From assembly GCA_947629915.1 (NCBI GenBank), contig CANRFN010000042.1, forward strand, positions 1 through 40,493: a stretch of DNA of 40,493 bases, read 5' to 3'. A program made the translations under genes and the position numbers. Shown piece after piece: positions 24,666 to 32,756 of this stretch; positions within the stretch are counted from its first letter, which is position 1; every line of letters starts with the position of its first letter. The notes beneath the pieces were generated by a model. The model saw nothing but the letters and a program-made list of their open reading frames with translations. It did not search any database and was not told the DNA's origin. Source of the DNA: an uncultured Oscillospiraceae bacterium. Lineage in GTDB: Bacteria; Bacillota; Clostridia; Oscillospirales; Oscillospiraceae.

Positions 24666-24830
24666 GGGACTGAAACGTATCTGCTCCGTGATCCCGGGCT
24701 GTCAAAGCAGTCTGAGAACAAAGAACCAGCAGAAGCCCTATTAGCCCATCAAAGCCGATACTACGAGTCAGTCTGTCTTATGTTTTTGCGGTGAGACAGA
24801 CGGTCCCTCCTGCAGTTGATATCCGATGAT

Positions 24831-24868
24831 GCGGCAAGGGCCAGGTCCGAAGACCTGGCCCTTGCCGC
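24831..24868 (-). repeat. repeated UUCG hairpin, copy 1
   Basis: Perfect 17-bp stem; on the - strand the loop is C(TTCG)G, an extra-stable RNA tetraloop. Downstream of the - strand GH3 gene. Related copies lie at 30007-30036 and 30856-30889. Confidence 0.75.
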
Positions 24869-24914
24869 TTGGAAAAGTAGGAGAAACGCGCAATCACTGC
24901 GGTTTTGGCGCTTA

Positions 24915-27752
24915 TTAAGCTCTCTTTTTCTTCTTCAGGAAGCCCTTGATCACCAGGACCTCGGCAGCTACCAGGATCACGCCCACCACTACGTCTGCCC
25001 CGATCAGGAGCTTCATCCAGCTGGCCATGCCTATGGACACGTCGCTGGCATAGGCCTGGCTGTTCACAGTGGTGAAAAGGATGTCATGGCAGGCCCGGCG
25101 CATGTACTGGAGTGAGGTGGCGCCGGTGGTATCAGAGGCGAAATTGGTGCCGATGTCGAAGGTGGAGAGGCAGCAGGCACCGCCGGCCTCCAGCATCTGG
25201 TCTGCGTTCATGTCGTACGCACCGGCGAAGTAGTCTGTCTCCACAAAGCCCTGGAAGCCCCACTCATTGCGGAGCACATCTGTGAGCAGCTGCTTGTGGC
25301 CACCGGCCCAGCGCCCGCCGATGTAGTTGAAGGAGGACATCACGGCGCGGGCGTTGCCTTCCTTGACACAGATCTCGAAAGGCTTCAGATAGATCTCCCG
25401 GATGGCCTGCTCGGTGCTCCAGGTGCAGATCATGGCCCAGCGGTTGGTCTCCTGCTCGTTCATGGCGAAGTGCTTCATGTATCCGTACACGCCCTCCTCA
25501 GCGGCGCCCTTGATGGCCTGGGCAGAGAGTTTTCCGCAGATCAGGCTGTCCTCGGAGAAGTATTCGTAGTTGCGGCCGCCCAGAGCGGTGCGGTGGATGT
25601 TGGCGGAGGGGGCATACCAGCCGGAGATGTCCATGGCGGCGGCCATCTTGCCCATGTCGTTGCCGTAGGTCCAGGCCAGATCCTCATTCCAGGTGGAGGC
25701 CATCAGCACGGCGGAGGGGAAGCCCACAGAGCCGGCGCCGGTGAAGTTGTTGCTCAGCGCGGAGGGGCCGTCTGCGTCGATGGTCTGCACCTTACCCACG
25801 CTGGGGGCGGGAGCGGTCTGGAAGCCGGCGTGGGCGATCATGTCCTGCATCTCGTTGATGGTGAGCTGGTCCAGGAGGGGCTCCCAGGCGGGATCGTCGT
25901 AGTCCTTGCCCCGGAGGTCTGCCAGGGTGGCACCGTTCTTGGCACCGATGGTGGGCACGGTGGCATCCGGGTTCTGCTCCATTGTGTAGTTGTAGGTCCA
26001 GATGAACTCGTCCTTCTGGGAGGCGGGCATGGTGAGGGAAGGCTCGGCAGTGGCCTCGGCCAGATTGGCGAAATGGTCTGCCCGGGAGAGGTAGGTCACC
26101 TCGCCCTTGGCGTCATCAAAGAGATTCACTGCGGCGGTGAGGTCCCCGTTGTGGGTGTTGCTGCCGTTGTACACGATGGTGCTGCCCACGGTGTACAGGA
26201 AGGAGTCGATGCGGTTGTGGGAGTCGGCGTTGATGGAGATGGTGTAGTCTCCGGCCTCCAGGACATAGCAGCCGTTGGTCTTGTCGTCGAAAGAGGCCAG
26301 GTAGTCGTCCTCAATGGTGAAGGAGATGGTCTGCTCCTTGCCGGGCTCAATGATGTCTGTCTTGTCGAAGGCGATCAGGTTGGCGCTGGCCTTCTCAATG
26401 CCGCCGTTGGTGTAGGGCAGATCGGCGTAGACCTGCACCACGTCCTTGCCGGCCGTGTTTCCGGTGTTCTTTACCACCACGTCGAAGGTGATCACACCGT
26501 TGTCTGTCTTTACGTTGCTCAGCTCTTGAGTGAATGTGGTGTAGGAGAGGCCGTAGCCGAAGGGGTACTGGACGGTGACGTCGTAGTCGAGGATGCCCTC
26601 CGCCGCAGCGGTCTCATAGTACTTGTAGCCCACGTAGATGCTCTCTACGATGTTTACAAAGGTGGGGGTGGTACCGCCCATGTAGGGGTCGCTGGCGTCC
26701 ACGGCGAACTCGGACATGTTGTCATAGGAGAAGCCGCCGAAGTTGTTCCACCAGGGGGCGGCCTTGAGATCATAGAGATAGGTGTCTGCGGTCTTGCCGG
26801 AGGGGTTCACGGTGCCGTTGAGGATCTCGCCCAGGGCGTCGAAACCGGTCTGACCGGGGCCGTCACAGAGGAGGACGCTTTTGATCTGGGGATAGTCCTT
26901 CAGGAAGCTGAAGACGAAGGAGGACATGCCGTCATAGACGAAGATCACGTTCTCAAAGTTGGCGCAGATCATGTCCAGCACGTTCTTCTCGGTCTGGCTC
27001 AGCTCCAGGTAGGTCTGGCCGGGCTGGAAGTCCGCGTAGTCCGGGGAGTTATTGGTGTAGGCTGCCTGGGTCATATCCTTGGGCACGTCGCTGCCCTCGC
27101 CGCCCCACCGGGCCACCACCATGATGGCGGTGTCGGAGAAGGACTTGGCGCTGTTGATGAGATCGCCATAGCTCTCAGCGGTGGGCTCGGGCAGGCTCCA
27201 GTCCTGTCCGTAGGCGGCACGGGCACCGCCGAAATCGGTGTAGAACTTGGTGAGATCCTCGTTCACGGAGAAGCCCGCGTTCTTCAGGCCCTCGATGAGA
27301 GAGGTCTTGGGGTAGAGGTCGTTCAGGGCGCCGGCACCGGAGCCGCCGAACAGTGGATTCACGCTGGCCCAGCCGAACACGTTCACCTTCTTCCCCTTCT
27401 CCAGGGGCAGCAGGCCGTTGTTCTCCAGCATGACGATGCCCTCCCGGGCGATCTCCCGGGTGTGCTCGTTGGTGGCATCGGTGATGGCGTCCGGGATCGC
27501 CCCGCCGCCGCTGGTGGCAAGGCCGATCAGGGTGGACATGGGGCCGGTGCAGATCAGGTTCACGATCACCAGCAGCGCCAGCACGATGGCAATCACTGCC
27601 TCGCCGCGGATGAGGCCCTTCTGGGGTTTTGCCATCTTGCTGCAGGCGATCATCGCGATGATGGCCAGCACTGCCACGATGCCGAACCCGATGAAGAAGG
27701 GCTTGCAAGTGTTGAGGACGCTTACCACGTCGCTCCAGTTCAATTCGATCAT
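24915..27752 (-). CDS. membrane-anchored glycoside hydrolase family 3, permuted domain order
   Basis: A 945-residue protein. Two N-terminal membrane helices (about residues 18-40 and 52-75) flank a Lys/Arg-rich loop. Next come the GH3 alpha/beta sandwich (GIVMLENNGLLPLEKGKKVNVFG onward, with NGTVNPSGKTADT) and a fibronectin-III-like domain (from YPFGYGLSYTTF). The catalytic TIM barrel comes last, with nucleophile Asp840 in GFVETDYFAG. A C-terminal helix ends in KKKKRA. The order is the reverse of standard GH3; reversed order is known in Ruminococcus albus and Butyrivibrio enzymes. The positive-inside rule places the catalytic part outside the cell. Start ATG 27752 after AAGGAAGG. Likely a beta-glucosidase/xylosidase. 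Confidence 0.88.
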   Translation of the reverse strand: MIELNWSDVVSVLNTCKPFFIGFGIVAVLAIIAMIACSKMAKPQKGLIRGEAVIAIVLALLVIVNLICTGPMSTLIGLATSGGGAIPDAITDATNEHTREIAREGIVMLENNGLLPLEKGKKVNVFGWASVNPLFGGSGAGALNDLYPKTSLIEGLKNAGFSVNEDLTKFYTDFGGARAAYGQDWSLPEPTAESYGDLINSAKSFSDTAIMVVARWGGEGSDVPKDMTQAAYTNNSPDYADFQPGQTYLELSQTEKNVLDMICANFENVIFVYDGMSSFVFSFLKDYPQIKSVLLCDGPGQTGFDALGEILNGTVNPSGKTADTYLYDLKAAPWWNNFGGFSYDNMSEFAVDASDPYMGGTTPTFVNIVESIYVGYKYYETAAAEGILDYDVTVQYPFGYGLSYTTFTQELSNVKTDNGVITFDVVVKNTGNTAGKDVVQVYADLPYTNGGIEKASANLIAFDKTDIIEPGKEQTISFTIEDDYLASFDDKTNGCYVLEAGDYTISINADSHNRIDSFLYTVGSTIVYNGSNTHNGDLTAAVNLFDDAKGEVTYLSRADHFANLAEATAEPSLTMPASQKDEFIWTYNYTMEQNPDATVPTIGAKNGATLADLRGKDYDDPAWEPLLDQLTINEMQDMIAHAGFQTAPAPSVGKVQTIDADGPSALSNNFTGAGSVGFPSAVLMASTWNEDLAWTYGNDMGKMAAAMDISGWYAPSANIHRTALGGRNYEYFSEDSLICGKLSAQAIKGAAEEGVYGYMKHFAMNEQETNRWAMICTWSTEQAIREIYLKPFEICVKEGNARAVMSSFNYIGGRWAGGHKQLLTDVLRNEWGFQGFVETDYFAGAYDMNADQMLEAGGACCLSTFDIGTNFASDTTGATSLQYMRRACHDILFTTVNSQAYASDVSIGMASWMKLLIGADVVVGVILVAAEVLVIKGFLKKKKRA

Positions 27753-27840
27753 TGCTATCCTTCCTTTTCCGATATATTGGCGGTCCTGCAGGCCGCCTGG
27801 GTGTCTGCAGGATAGCGAAACCGGAAAATCGAAACAACAG

Positions 27841-27873
27841 TTCTGCCGTACTCCGTCGGTTTTCTGCCGTACT
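27841..27873. promoter_or_regulatory. candidate LytTR operator (21-bp-spaced direct repeats)
   Basis: TTCTGCCGTACT occurs at 27841-27852 and again at 27862-27873, two helical turns apart. This is the layout of LytTR-domain binding sites. It lies 14 bp upstream of the -35 of the LytTR regulator gene and in the region shared with the divergent GH3 gene. Confidence 0.6.
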
Positions 27874-27887
27874 TGGTACAAACTTTC

Positions 27888-27916
27888 TTGTATTCCCTTT
27901 GGAGATTTGTTAGAAT
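27888..27916 (+). promoter_or_regulatory. promoter of the two-component operon
   Basis: TTGTAT (27888-27893), 17-bp spacer, TAGAAT (27911-27916), about 27 bp before the regulator start codon. Confidence 0.75.
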
Positions 27917-27943
27917 CAGGGGGTATTTGGGAGGAGGGAGAAC

Positions 27944-28657
27944 ATGATCCGCATCGCCATTGTGGAGGACGACACCGCCACTGCGGAAAACACAGAGAGA
28001 TACCTGGACCGGTATGCCAGGGAGAACGGCGTTGTCTTTCAATCGGATTCTTTTCCCCGGGCAGAACAGCTGCTGGACGGCTACACCCCTCGCTTTGAGC
28101 TCATTCTCATGGATATCCGCATGGAGGGCGGCATGTCCGGCATGGACGCGGCACAGGAGATCCGGAAGCTGGACTCCGCTGTGCAGATCATCTTTGTCAC
28201 AAGCCTGGCCAGGTATGCGGTGAAGAGCTATGAAGTGGGCGCCTTGGGCTTTCTCGTCAAACCAGTCTCCTTTTATCAGTTCGCCATGAAGATGGACAAG
28301 GCCGTCCGGGTGATCCGCCGGAGCGAGGACATCAACCTCCCAGTACCTACGCCCCGGGGTGTGAAGGTGCTGCCCTCCCGGGAGATCACCTTCATCGAGG
28401 TCTCGGACCACGATCTCGTGTACCACACGGAGAAGGGGCAATACCAGACCCGGGGCAGCCTGGGAAAGGTGGAGGAGCAACTCCGGGGACACAGCTTCCT
28501 TCGCACCGCCGTGAGCCACCTGGCCAATCTCCGGTATGTGGATGAGATCGACGGGAACACCATGATTCTCACCACAGGGGACCGTCTGCCGATCAGCCGC
28601 TCCCACAAGAAAGACGTAATGGCCGGTCTGGCCAGCTTTTTAGGAGGGACTGTCTGA
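27944..28657 (+). CDS. LytTR-family response regulator
   Basis: A 237-residue regulator. The receiver domain (1-125) has acidic pocket E8-D9-D10, phosphoacceptor Asp57 (LILMDIRM), Thr86 and Lys106 (FLVKPVSF). The LytTR DNA-binding domain (about 135-232) has the typical ITFIEVSDHDLVYHTEKG, F/L..VSHLANLRYVDEI and LPISRSHKKDV. ATG 27944 follows GGAGGGAG. Its stop overlaps the kinase start (TGATG), so the two form an operon. Probable target: its own promoter and the divergent GH3 gene through the direct repeats at 27841-27873 (inference). Confidence 0.92.
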   Translation: MIRIAIVEDDTATAENTERYLDRYARENGVVFQSDSFPRAEQLLDGYTPRFELILMDIRMEGGMSGMDAAQEIRKLDSAVQIIFVTSLARYAVKSYEVGALGFLVKPVSFYQFAMKMDKAVRVIRRSEDINLPVPTPRGVKVLPSREITFIEVSDHDLVYHTEKGQYQTRGSLGKVEEQLRGHSFLRTAVSHLANLRYVDEIDGNTMILTTGDRLPISRSHKKDVMAGLASFLGGTV

Positions 28658-29949
28658 TGTTTCCCGATGTACATGCGGCAAATTTCTCGATCATGGCAGA
28701 GGTACTTCTGACAGAACACCTGTTTGCCCGGTTCCTGCCCCGGCGGGAGAGGTACCCCTTGCGGCTGATCTCCACCGTGCTGCTCTGCCTTCTGCTGGCC
28801 TACCTGTTCCCGGTGTTCTCCGATGAGGTCCATGTCATCGTCCCATACGGCACGTTCATGTATCTCTCCCTCTTCTGCTTAGCAGGGCTCAGTCTTCTCG
28901 CCTGCTATCAGGAGAACGGCTGGAGCATTCTCTTCTGCGCCATCACCGGGTACACCATCCACCAGCTGGCCTCGGCCCTTCACGACTTCGTCCACCACCT
29001 GCTCCCGGCTGTCCCGGAGATCGTGCCCTATCTGCTCTCCCTCAGCCTCACCGTCTCCATCTGTTATTTCGTGCTCTCCGGCAGCATCATGAAAGAGGGC
29101 ACCATCCGCATAGACAACAAGAAGATGCTCATCCTCTCGGCGGGGGTGCTGCTGGTGGATGTGGTATTGGGCCTCGTGTGCATGGCCTTCCTCTTCGCCG
29201 GCGCCCCCTCCCACTACCTGGCGCTGATCTACTTCTACAACGGCCTCTGCTGCGTGTTCATCCTCTCCATTCTCTTCGGCCTGCTGTCCAACCGGCGGCT
29301 GGAGCTGGAAGTGGCCGTCATGACACAGCTGCTGGAAGAGGAGAAGAAGCAGTATGAGATGTCCAGGAACAACATCGAGAGCATCAACTTGAAATGTCAC
29401 GACCTGAAGCACCAGATCCGGCGGCTGCGCACCGGGAACACCGTCGTGAGCAGTGAGTCCCTCCAGGAGATCGAAGACGCCGTGGGGATCTACGACGCAG
29501 TTGCCCGGACCGGTAACGACGCCATGGATGTGATCCTCACGGAAAAGAGCCTGATCTGTGAGCGGGCCGGCATCCACCTCACCTGTATCGCAGACGGGGA
29601 GCAGATCGGCTTCATCTCCCCCGCAGATGTCTATGCCCTCTTCGGCAACGCTCTGGACAACGCCATTGAGGCGGTGATCCAGCTGCCGGACCCCGAGCGG
29701 CGGAATGTGAGCCTGAACGTCCACACCCAGGGGCGGCTGCTGTCCATCCATGTGGAAAACTACTTTGGCGGAGAGCTCCTCTTTGAGGACGATCTGCCCC
29801 AGACCAGCAAACAGGACAAGGCCAATCACGGCTTCGGCATGAAGTCCATGCGGCTCATCGCAGAGCGCTATGGCGGCTACCTCACCACCGGCACCTGCGG
29901 GGAAATCTTCCACCTGAACATCCTGATCCCCGTCCCCAGCCGGGGATGA
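28657..29949 (+). CDS. sensor histidine kinase, AgrC/GHKL type
   Basis: A 430-residue kinase. About six membrane helices occupy residues 10-215 (for example FMYLSLFCLAGLSLLACY, LILSAGVLLVDVVLGLVCMAFLFAG and IYFYNGLCCVFILSILFGLL). A coiled stretch follows, then phosphoacceptor His252 in CHDLKHQIRRLR, then a GHKL ATPase with N-box FGNALDNAIEAV and G-box GFGMKSMRLIAERYGG. Kinases of this build sense peptides or envelope signals. Being translationally coupled to the LytTR regulator and next to a surface glycosidase, it may report sugar or wall signals (inference). Confidence 0.9.
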   Translation: MFPDVHAANFSIMAEVLLTEHLFARFLPRRERYPLRLISTVLLCLLLAYLFPVFSDEVHVIVPYGTFMYLSLFCLAGLSLLACYQENGWSILFCAITGYTIHQLASALHDFVHHLLPAVPEIVPYLLSLSLTVSICYFVLSGSIMKEGTIRIDNKKMLILSAGVLLVDVVLGLVCMAFLFAGAPSHYLALIYFYNGLCCVFILSILFGLLSNRRLELEVAVMTQLLEEEKKQYEMSRNNIESINLKCHDLKHQIRRLRTGNTVVSSESLQEIEDAVGIYDAVARTGNDAMDVILTEKSLICERAGIHLTCIADGEQIGFISPADVYALFGNALDNAIEAVIQLPDPERRNVSLNVHTQGRLLSIHVENYFGGELLFEDDLPQTSKQDKANHGFGMKSMRLIAERYGGYLTTGTCGEIFHLNILIPVPSRG

Positions 29950-30006
29950 CATCTCCTCCAGATCAGAGGGACCCTCGTTCCATCGCTTCCAACCCCGTAT
30001 GTATGA

Positions 30007-30036
30007 CAATGGCCAGGTCCGAAGACCTGGCCATTG
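30007..30036 (-). repeat. repeated UUCG hairpin, copy 2
   Basis: Stem CAATGGCCAGGTC / GACCTGGCCATTG, loop CGAA on + and TTCG on -. It lies just downstream of the - strand antitoxin-like gene 30071-30301. One stem pair differs from copy 1 and is compensated on the other side. Confidence 0.75.
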
Positions 30037-30070
30037 CCGTATGTGGAAAGACTCCGTCCAGCGAAGTCTT

Positions 30071-30301
30071 TCACTTGCCCTGGATCACTGCAGCTGTGCT
30101 TCCCGCGGTTCGCTCACCCCTCACCACCGGAGCTTTCGGCAGCGCCAGTGAGAACGGGATCCCACGCGTGAGGATGATCTGCCGGTACAGGGTTTTGATC
30201 AGGATCGTCACAGGGATCCCGAGCTGGTCCAGAATCTCCTCCGCCTGCCGCTTGTCCTCCGGATCGACATGGGCTGTTACGGTTGCTCCTTTGGATGCCA
30301 T
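30071..30301 (-). CDS. RelB/DinJ-like antitoxin, copy 1 (no toxin beside it)
   Basis: A 76-residue protein with the RelB/DinJ ribbon-helix-helix layout: ATVTAHVDPEDKRQAEEILDQLGIPVTILIKTLYRQIILTRGIPFSL (compare DinJ: short strand, two helices, then PF.L). Such proteins bind operator DNA as dimers and neutralise a YafQ/RelE-type toxin through the C-terminus. No toxin gene is adjacent. ATG 30301 follows AAAGGTTGGTG; promoter TTGCAA-17-TATAAT upstream. The C-terminal tail after PFSLALP is longer than in copy 2. Paralogue of 30912-31085. Confidence 0.8.
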   Translation of the reverse strand: MASKGATVTAHVDPEDKRQAEEILDQLGIPVTILIKTLYRQIILTRGIPFSLALPKAPVVRGERTAGSTAAVIQGK

Positions 30302-30327
30302 ATGCAACACCAACCTTTCAACAATGG

Positions 30328-30356
30328 ATTATAGCACATGGTGAAGCCGGTTGCAA
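30328..30356 (-). promoter_or_regulatory. promoter of antitoxin copy 1
   Basis: On the - strand TTGCAA (30351-30356), 17-bp spacer, TATAAT (30328-30333). The element is duplicated at 31112-31140. Confidence 0.8.
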
Positions 30357-30422
30357 TACATTTTTCACTGAGCTGTCAGGAGAAATATAATTTTATGTTT
30401 CTCAAACTCTTCGATGAAGATT

Positions 30423-30505
30423 TGCGGAATTTTGTATTACAATCGTATGCATTTGTATGACAATCCCCGGCATCTGCTGGCAAATGTCATACGATTTTCC
30501 CTGTC
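30423..30505. promoter_or_regulatory. candidate operator region between antitoxin and RNA promoters
   Basis: It contains the palindrome TTGTATTACAA (30432-30442), the near-copy TTGTATGACAA (30453-30463), and an inverted repeat AATCGTATG.CATTTG / CAAATGTCATACGATT. Parts recur in module 2 (TTGTATTACAA at 31226-31236 and the same CAAATGTCATACGATT). Confidence 0.45.
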
Positions 30506-30563
30506 TGCCCCCGCTTCGTCCCGGAAGCCCGGAAATCCTCCCCCATTCCTGGAACTCTTTTTC

Positions 30564-30592
30564 TTGACGCCGCACCCCATCTGCGGTATCAT
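30564..30592 (+). promoter_or_regulatory. promoter of structured RNA copy 1
   Basis: TTGACG (30564-30569), 17-bp spacer, TATCAT (30587-30592); start near 30600. Confidence 0.75.
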
Positions 30593-30599
30593 AGGGCTA

Positions 30600-30823
30600 T
30601 GGGGAGACCCCCCGGTGGGCTGGCACTAGAACCCGATGGTTGTGCGGTAGGAGGAGACCTGGTCTCTGCTGGAACCGTAATGTCGCGTGGACGACGGTAA
30701 AGATCCAGAGCGTGCAGTTGAAGGGAAACCGAAGGAACTGTGTTGCGCGGGCAACGTTAAAACCAGCAAAAGAAGAGGATGGGCACATAGAGCGTTGGCT
30801 CTATTGCCCACCTCTTTTTTTCT
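30600..30823 (+). ncRNA. unidentified structured RNA, copy 1
   Basis: A unit of about 224 nt with own promoter and an intrinsic terminator (stem TGGGCA.ATAGAGC / GCTCTAT.GCCCA at 30780-30810, then a T run). It shares a core of about 150 nt with the RNA at 31360-31588: GCTGG closing with CCAGC, the motif GCGGTAGGAGGAGAC, a GGAGAC-NTG-GTCTCY hairpin inside GCGGT/ACCGT, GACCGAAGGAACTG-like text, and the hairpin GTTGC/GCAAC. Differences fall so as to keep pairs. I see no conserved reading frame. Not a tRNA, tmRNA or RNase P by its motifs; size is compatible with 6S or raiA-type RNAs but I cannot assign it. Confidence 0.75.
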
Positions 30824-30855
30824 ATTCGGGGACGCTCTAAAACCTGTCTGGATAA

Positions 30856-30889
30856 GGCAAGGGCCAGATCCGAAGACCTGGCCCTTGCC
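30856..30889 (-). repeat. repeated UUCG hairpin, copy 3
   Basis: Fifteen-base-pair stem around CGAA (+) / TTCG (-), downstream of antitoxin copy 2. Its single stem difference is a G-U pair on the - strand but an A-C mismatch on the + strand, so the - strand RNA is the folded one. Confidence 0.75.
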
Positions 30890-30911
30890 GCGAAACACGC
30901 GCAGTATTATC

Positions 30912-31085
30912 TCAGGGTTCCGGCAGCTCCATGGAGAACGGAACCCTATGTGTGAGAATGATCTGCCGGTACAGCGTCTTTACCAGCAGCGACACCGAGA
31001 CCCCGAGCTCGTCCAGAATCTCCTCCGCCTGCCGCTTGTCCTCCGGATCGATGTGCACCGTCACCGTGGCGTCTTTGTAAGGCAT
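30912..31085 (-). CDS. RelB/DinJ-like antitoxin, copy 2 (no toxin beside it)
   Basis: A 57-residue protein (MPYKDATVTVHIDPEDKRQAEEILDELGVSVSLLVKTLYRQIILTHRVPFSMELPEP), paralogous to 30071-30301 with the same ribbon-helix-helix layout but shorter tail. ATG 31085 has the same AAAGGTTGGTG leader, and the promoter TTGTAA-17-TATAAT is conserved. No toxin gene is adjacent. Together with the RNA at 31360 it is the second copy of a duplicated module. Confidence 0.8.
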   Translation of the reverse strand: MPYKDATVTVHIDPEDKRQAEEILDELGVSVSLLVKTLYRQIILTHRVPFSMELPEP

Positions 31086-31111
31086 GTCAAACACCAACCT
31101 TTCTACCGGAG

Positions 31112-31140
31112 ATTATAGCACACAGAGAATCCGATTACAA
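31112..31140 (-). promoter_or_regulatory. promoter of antitoxin copy 2
   Basis: On the - strand TTGTAA (31135-31140), 17-bp spacer, TATAAT (31112-31117). Confidence 0.8.
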
Positions 31141-31323
31141 CATCTTTCTCACAAAAGCGTCATAATTTTATTTGTCCAGATCTCGTTTTCCATTTCACAA
31201 AGTTTCAGAATATAAATGCCCGCATTTGTATTACAAAACCCGCACATCTGCATGCAAATGTCATACGATTTTCCGCTTCCAGCCGCAGGGCACTTCCCTC
31301 CTCCCTCTCTGGAACGCTTTCCC

Positions 31324-31353
31324 TGGACACCGCCTGCCTCCCCGCTGTATCAT
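31324..31353 (+). promoter_or_regulatory. promoter of structured RNA copy 2
   Basis: TGGACA (31324-31329), 18-bp spacer, TATCAT (31348-31353); start near 31360. Confidence 0.7.
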
Positions 31354-31359
31354 AGTCCC

Positions 31360-31588
31360 AGTGGGACCACCCACAGGTAGGCTGGCACCAGAACCCGTGG
31401 GTCATGCGGTAGGAGGAGACATGGTCTCCGCAGGAACCGTGCATCGCATGGACGACCATAAACAATCCATTGTCATGCAGCAGAAGGGAGACCGAAGGAA
31501 CTGTGTGTTGCTCGGGCAACGATAAAACCAGTCTAGGGAAGAGGGATGGGTGCGGAAAGCCACGGCTTTCTGGCCCTCCTCTTTTTTT
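31360..31588 (+). ncRNA. unidentified structured RNA, copy 2
   Basis: Second copy of the RNA at 30600-30823, about 229 nt. A 5' stem ACCCAC/GTGGGT is clear here. The closing pair set GCTGG/CCAGT replaces GCTGG/CCAGC (G-C to G-U), and GGAGAC-ATG-GTCTCC keeps the hairpin of copy 1 with one altered but paired base. The terminator has GAAAGCC/GGCTTTC within GAGGG/CCCTC, then seven T (31582-31588). The terminator stem differs from copy 1, so the shared core is what is conserved. Confidence 0.75.
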
Positions 31589-31739
31589 GCCCGGAGAGGG
31601 GCCGCTCCTCAGGGCTGTGCTGTACCCCGGCAATCCGTTTTTTGCTTGCAATGCCCCCTATGCCGTCTTATAATGTTGGCTTAGAGCGGGAGACAGCCCG
31701 GAGACCAGCGCTGTCCCTGAAGGCACCTATTCCTCCGTT

Positions 31740-32432
31740 TCAACGCTCCTTCCGCCGGCCCGGCGGCTCCACCCGATAGTGATTTGCCAAAATCGCCCGG
31801 ATTGGGCCCCCGATCACCACTGCCCCCATTCCCCCGCCGAGGAATGTCCCCAGATTGCCGGGGATACCGGTGAGGAAGTGGGGAACAAGTACCCCAAGGA
31901 CCACCAGCAGCAGATCCCAGCGCAGTAGGACAAGAGGACCCTTGTCTCGGAGATACCCACCAGGCGAGGCCAACCACTGCGATGATCCCCCAAAGGAGGA
32001 GTACAAACCGCCAGGCGGGGTCTCCTGTCCGCAGCCACAGGTGCAGGCCGACACAGGCAACGAGGAGCGCAATTCGTACGAGGATCCCCGTGTTCACCCG
32101 CCGGATATCCCGCTGGAGCGCCCGCTTTTCTGCCTCTGGATCCGGTGTTTCGGAAGCATCCGGCTCTGTCTCAGTCTCTGTCTCCTCAAACTCCGCCTTG
32201 GACACCGTGTCTGCCGCACCCCGGCTTTCCTCTGCACCATCCTCCCGCAGCAGCGCATCTGCTGATACGGAGAAGAGCTTGCACAGGGCAACACATTTGC
32301 GGTATCAGGTATCACCTCCCCAAGCTCCCAAGGCGAGATCGCCTGACGGGATACCCCCAACTCCCGGGCCAGCTGTTCCTGGCTGTATTCCCGCGCTCTC
32401 CGGAGCTGGAACAGCTTCTCCTGAAATGTCAT
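31740..32432 (-). pseudogene. XRE-family regulator with membrane domain, frameshifted
   Basis: The N-terminus is a clean helix-turn-helix (MTFQEKLFQLRRAREYSQEQLARELGVSRQAISPWELGEVIPDTANVL) behind AAAGGAGGTG. One missing base near 32290 then shifts the frame to LCKLFSVSADALLREDGAEE..DTVSKAEFEETETE and two membrane helices (ILVRIALLVACVGLHLWL, FVLLLWGIIAVVGLAWWV). A second shift near 31940 moves the last helices (LLVVLGVLVPHFLTGIPG to NHYRV). Once a membrane-bound repressor; now broken unless these are sequencing errors. Confidence 0.8.
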
Positions 32433-32563
32433 GGGAGACACCTCCTTTCGCCGCCATGGAACCACCGGCCGGGGCGATTCTCAACCGCATCCGGCTGGAA
32501 CTTCCGCAACTGGAAGTGGAAATGGCCCCTGCAAGGCATTCCAAACCACCGAGACCGTTCCAC

Positions 32564-32595
32564 CGGGATGCGTCCCATAAATGGGACGCATCCCG
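32564..32595. repeat. perfect 32-bp palindrome
   Basis: Fifteen-base arms CGGGATGCGTCCCAT / ATGGGACGCATCCCG around AA, 160 bp before the operon 32757-35278. No T tract follows. The 14-mer CCGGGATGCGTCCC recurs at 33898-33911 at the start of the second gene. Confidence 0.8.
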
Positions 32596-32756
32596 CGATC
32601 AGGTTTCGAAAAGCATCGATTTCACGTCAAAAAGGCAGTTTCGAGCATTGAAAAGTGCAAAGCAAGAAAAGCATTTCAGCTTCACCCCAGGGCAGGCATG
32701 ATACGAGACAGCGCCTGTCCTTTGATTCCCCGAATCCGAGAGGAGCGACAGCAACC

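Noticed and set aside
25296..27815. 839-residue open frame on the + strand opposite the GH3 gene
   Set aside because: It mirrors GC-rich codon bias of the real gene, is extremely Gly/Val/His-rich and has no start signal.
30640..31118. Small proteins across the structured RNAs
   Set aside because: Frames are not shared between the two RNA copies and changes preserve base pairing rather than codons.
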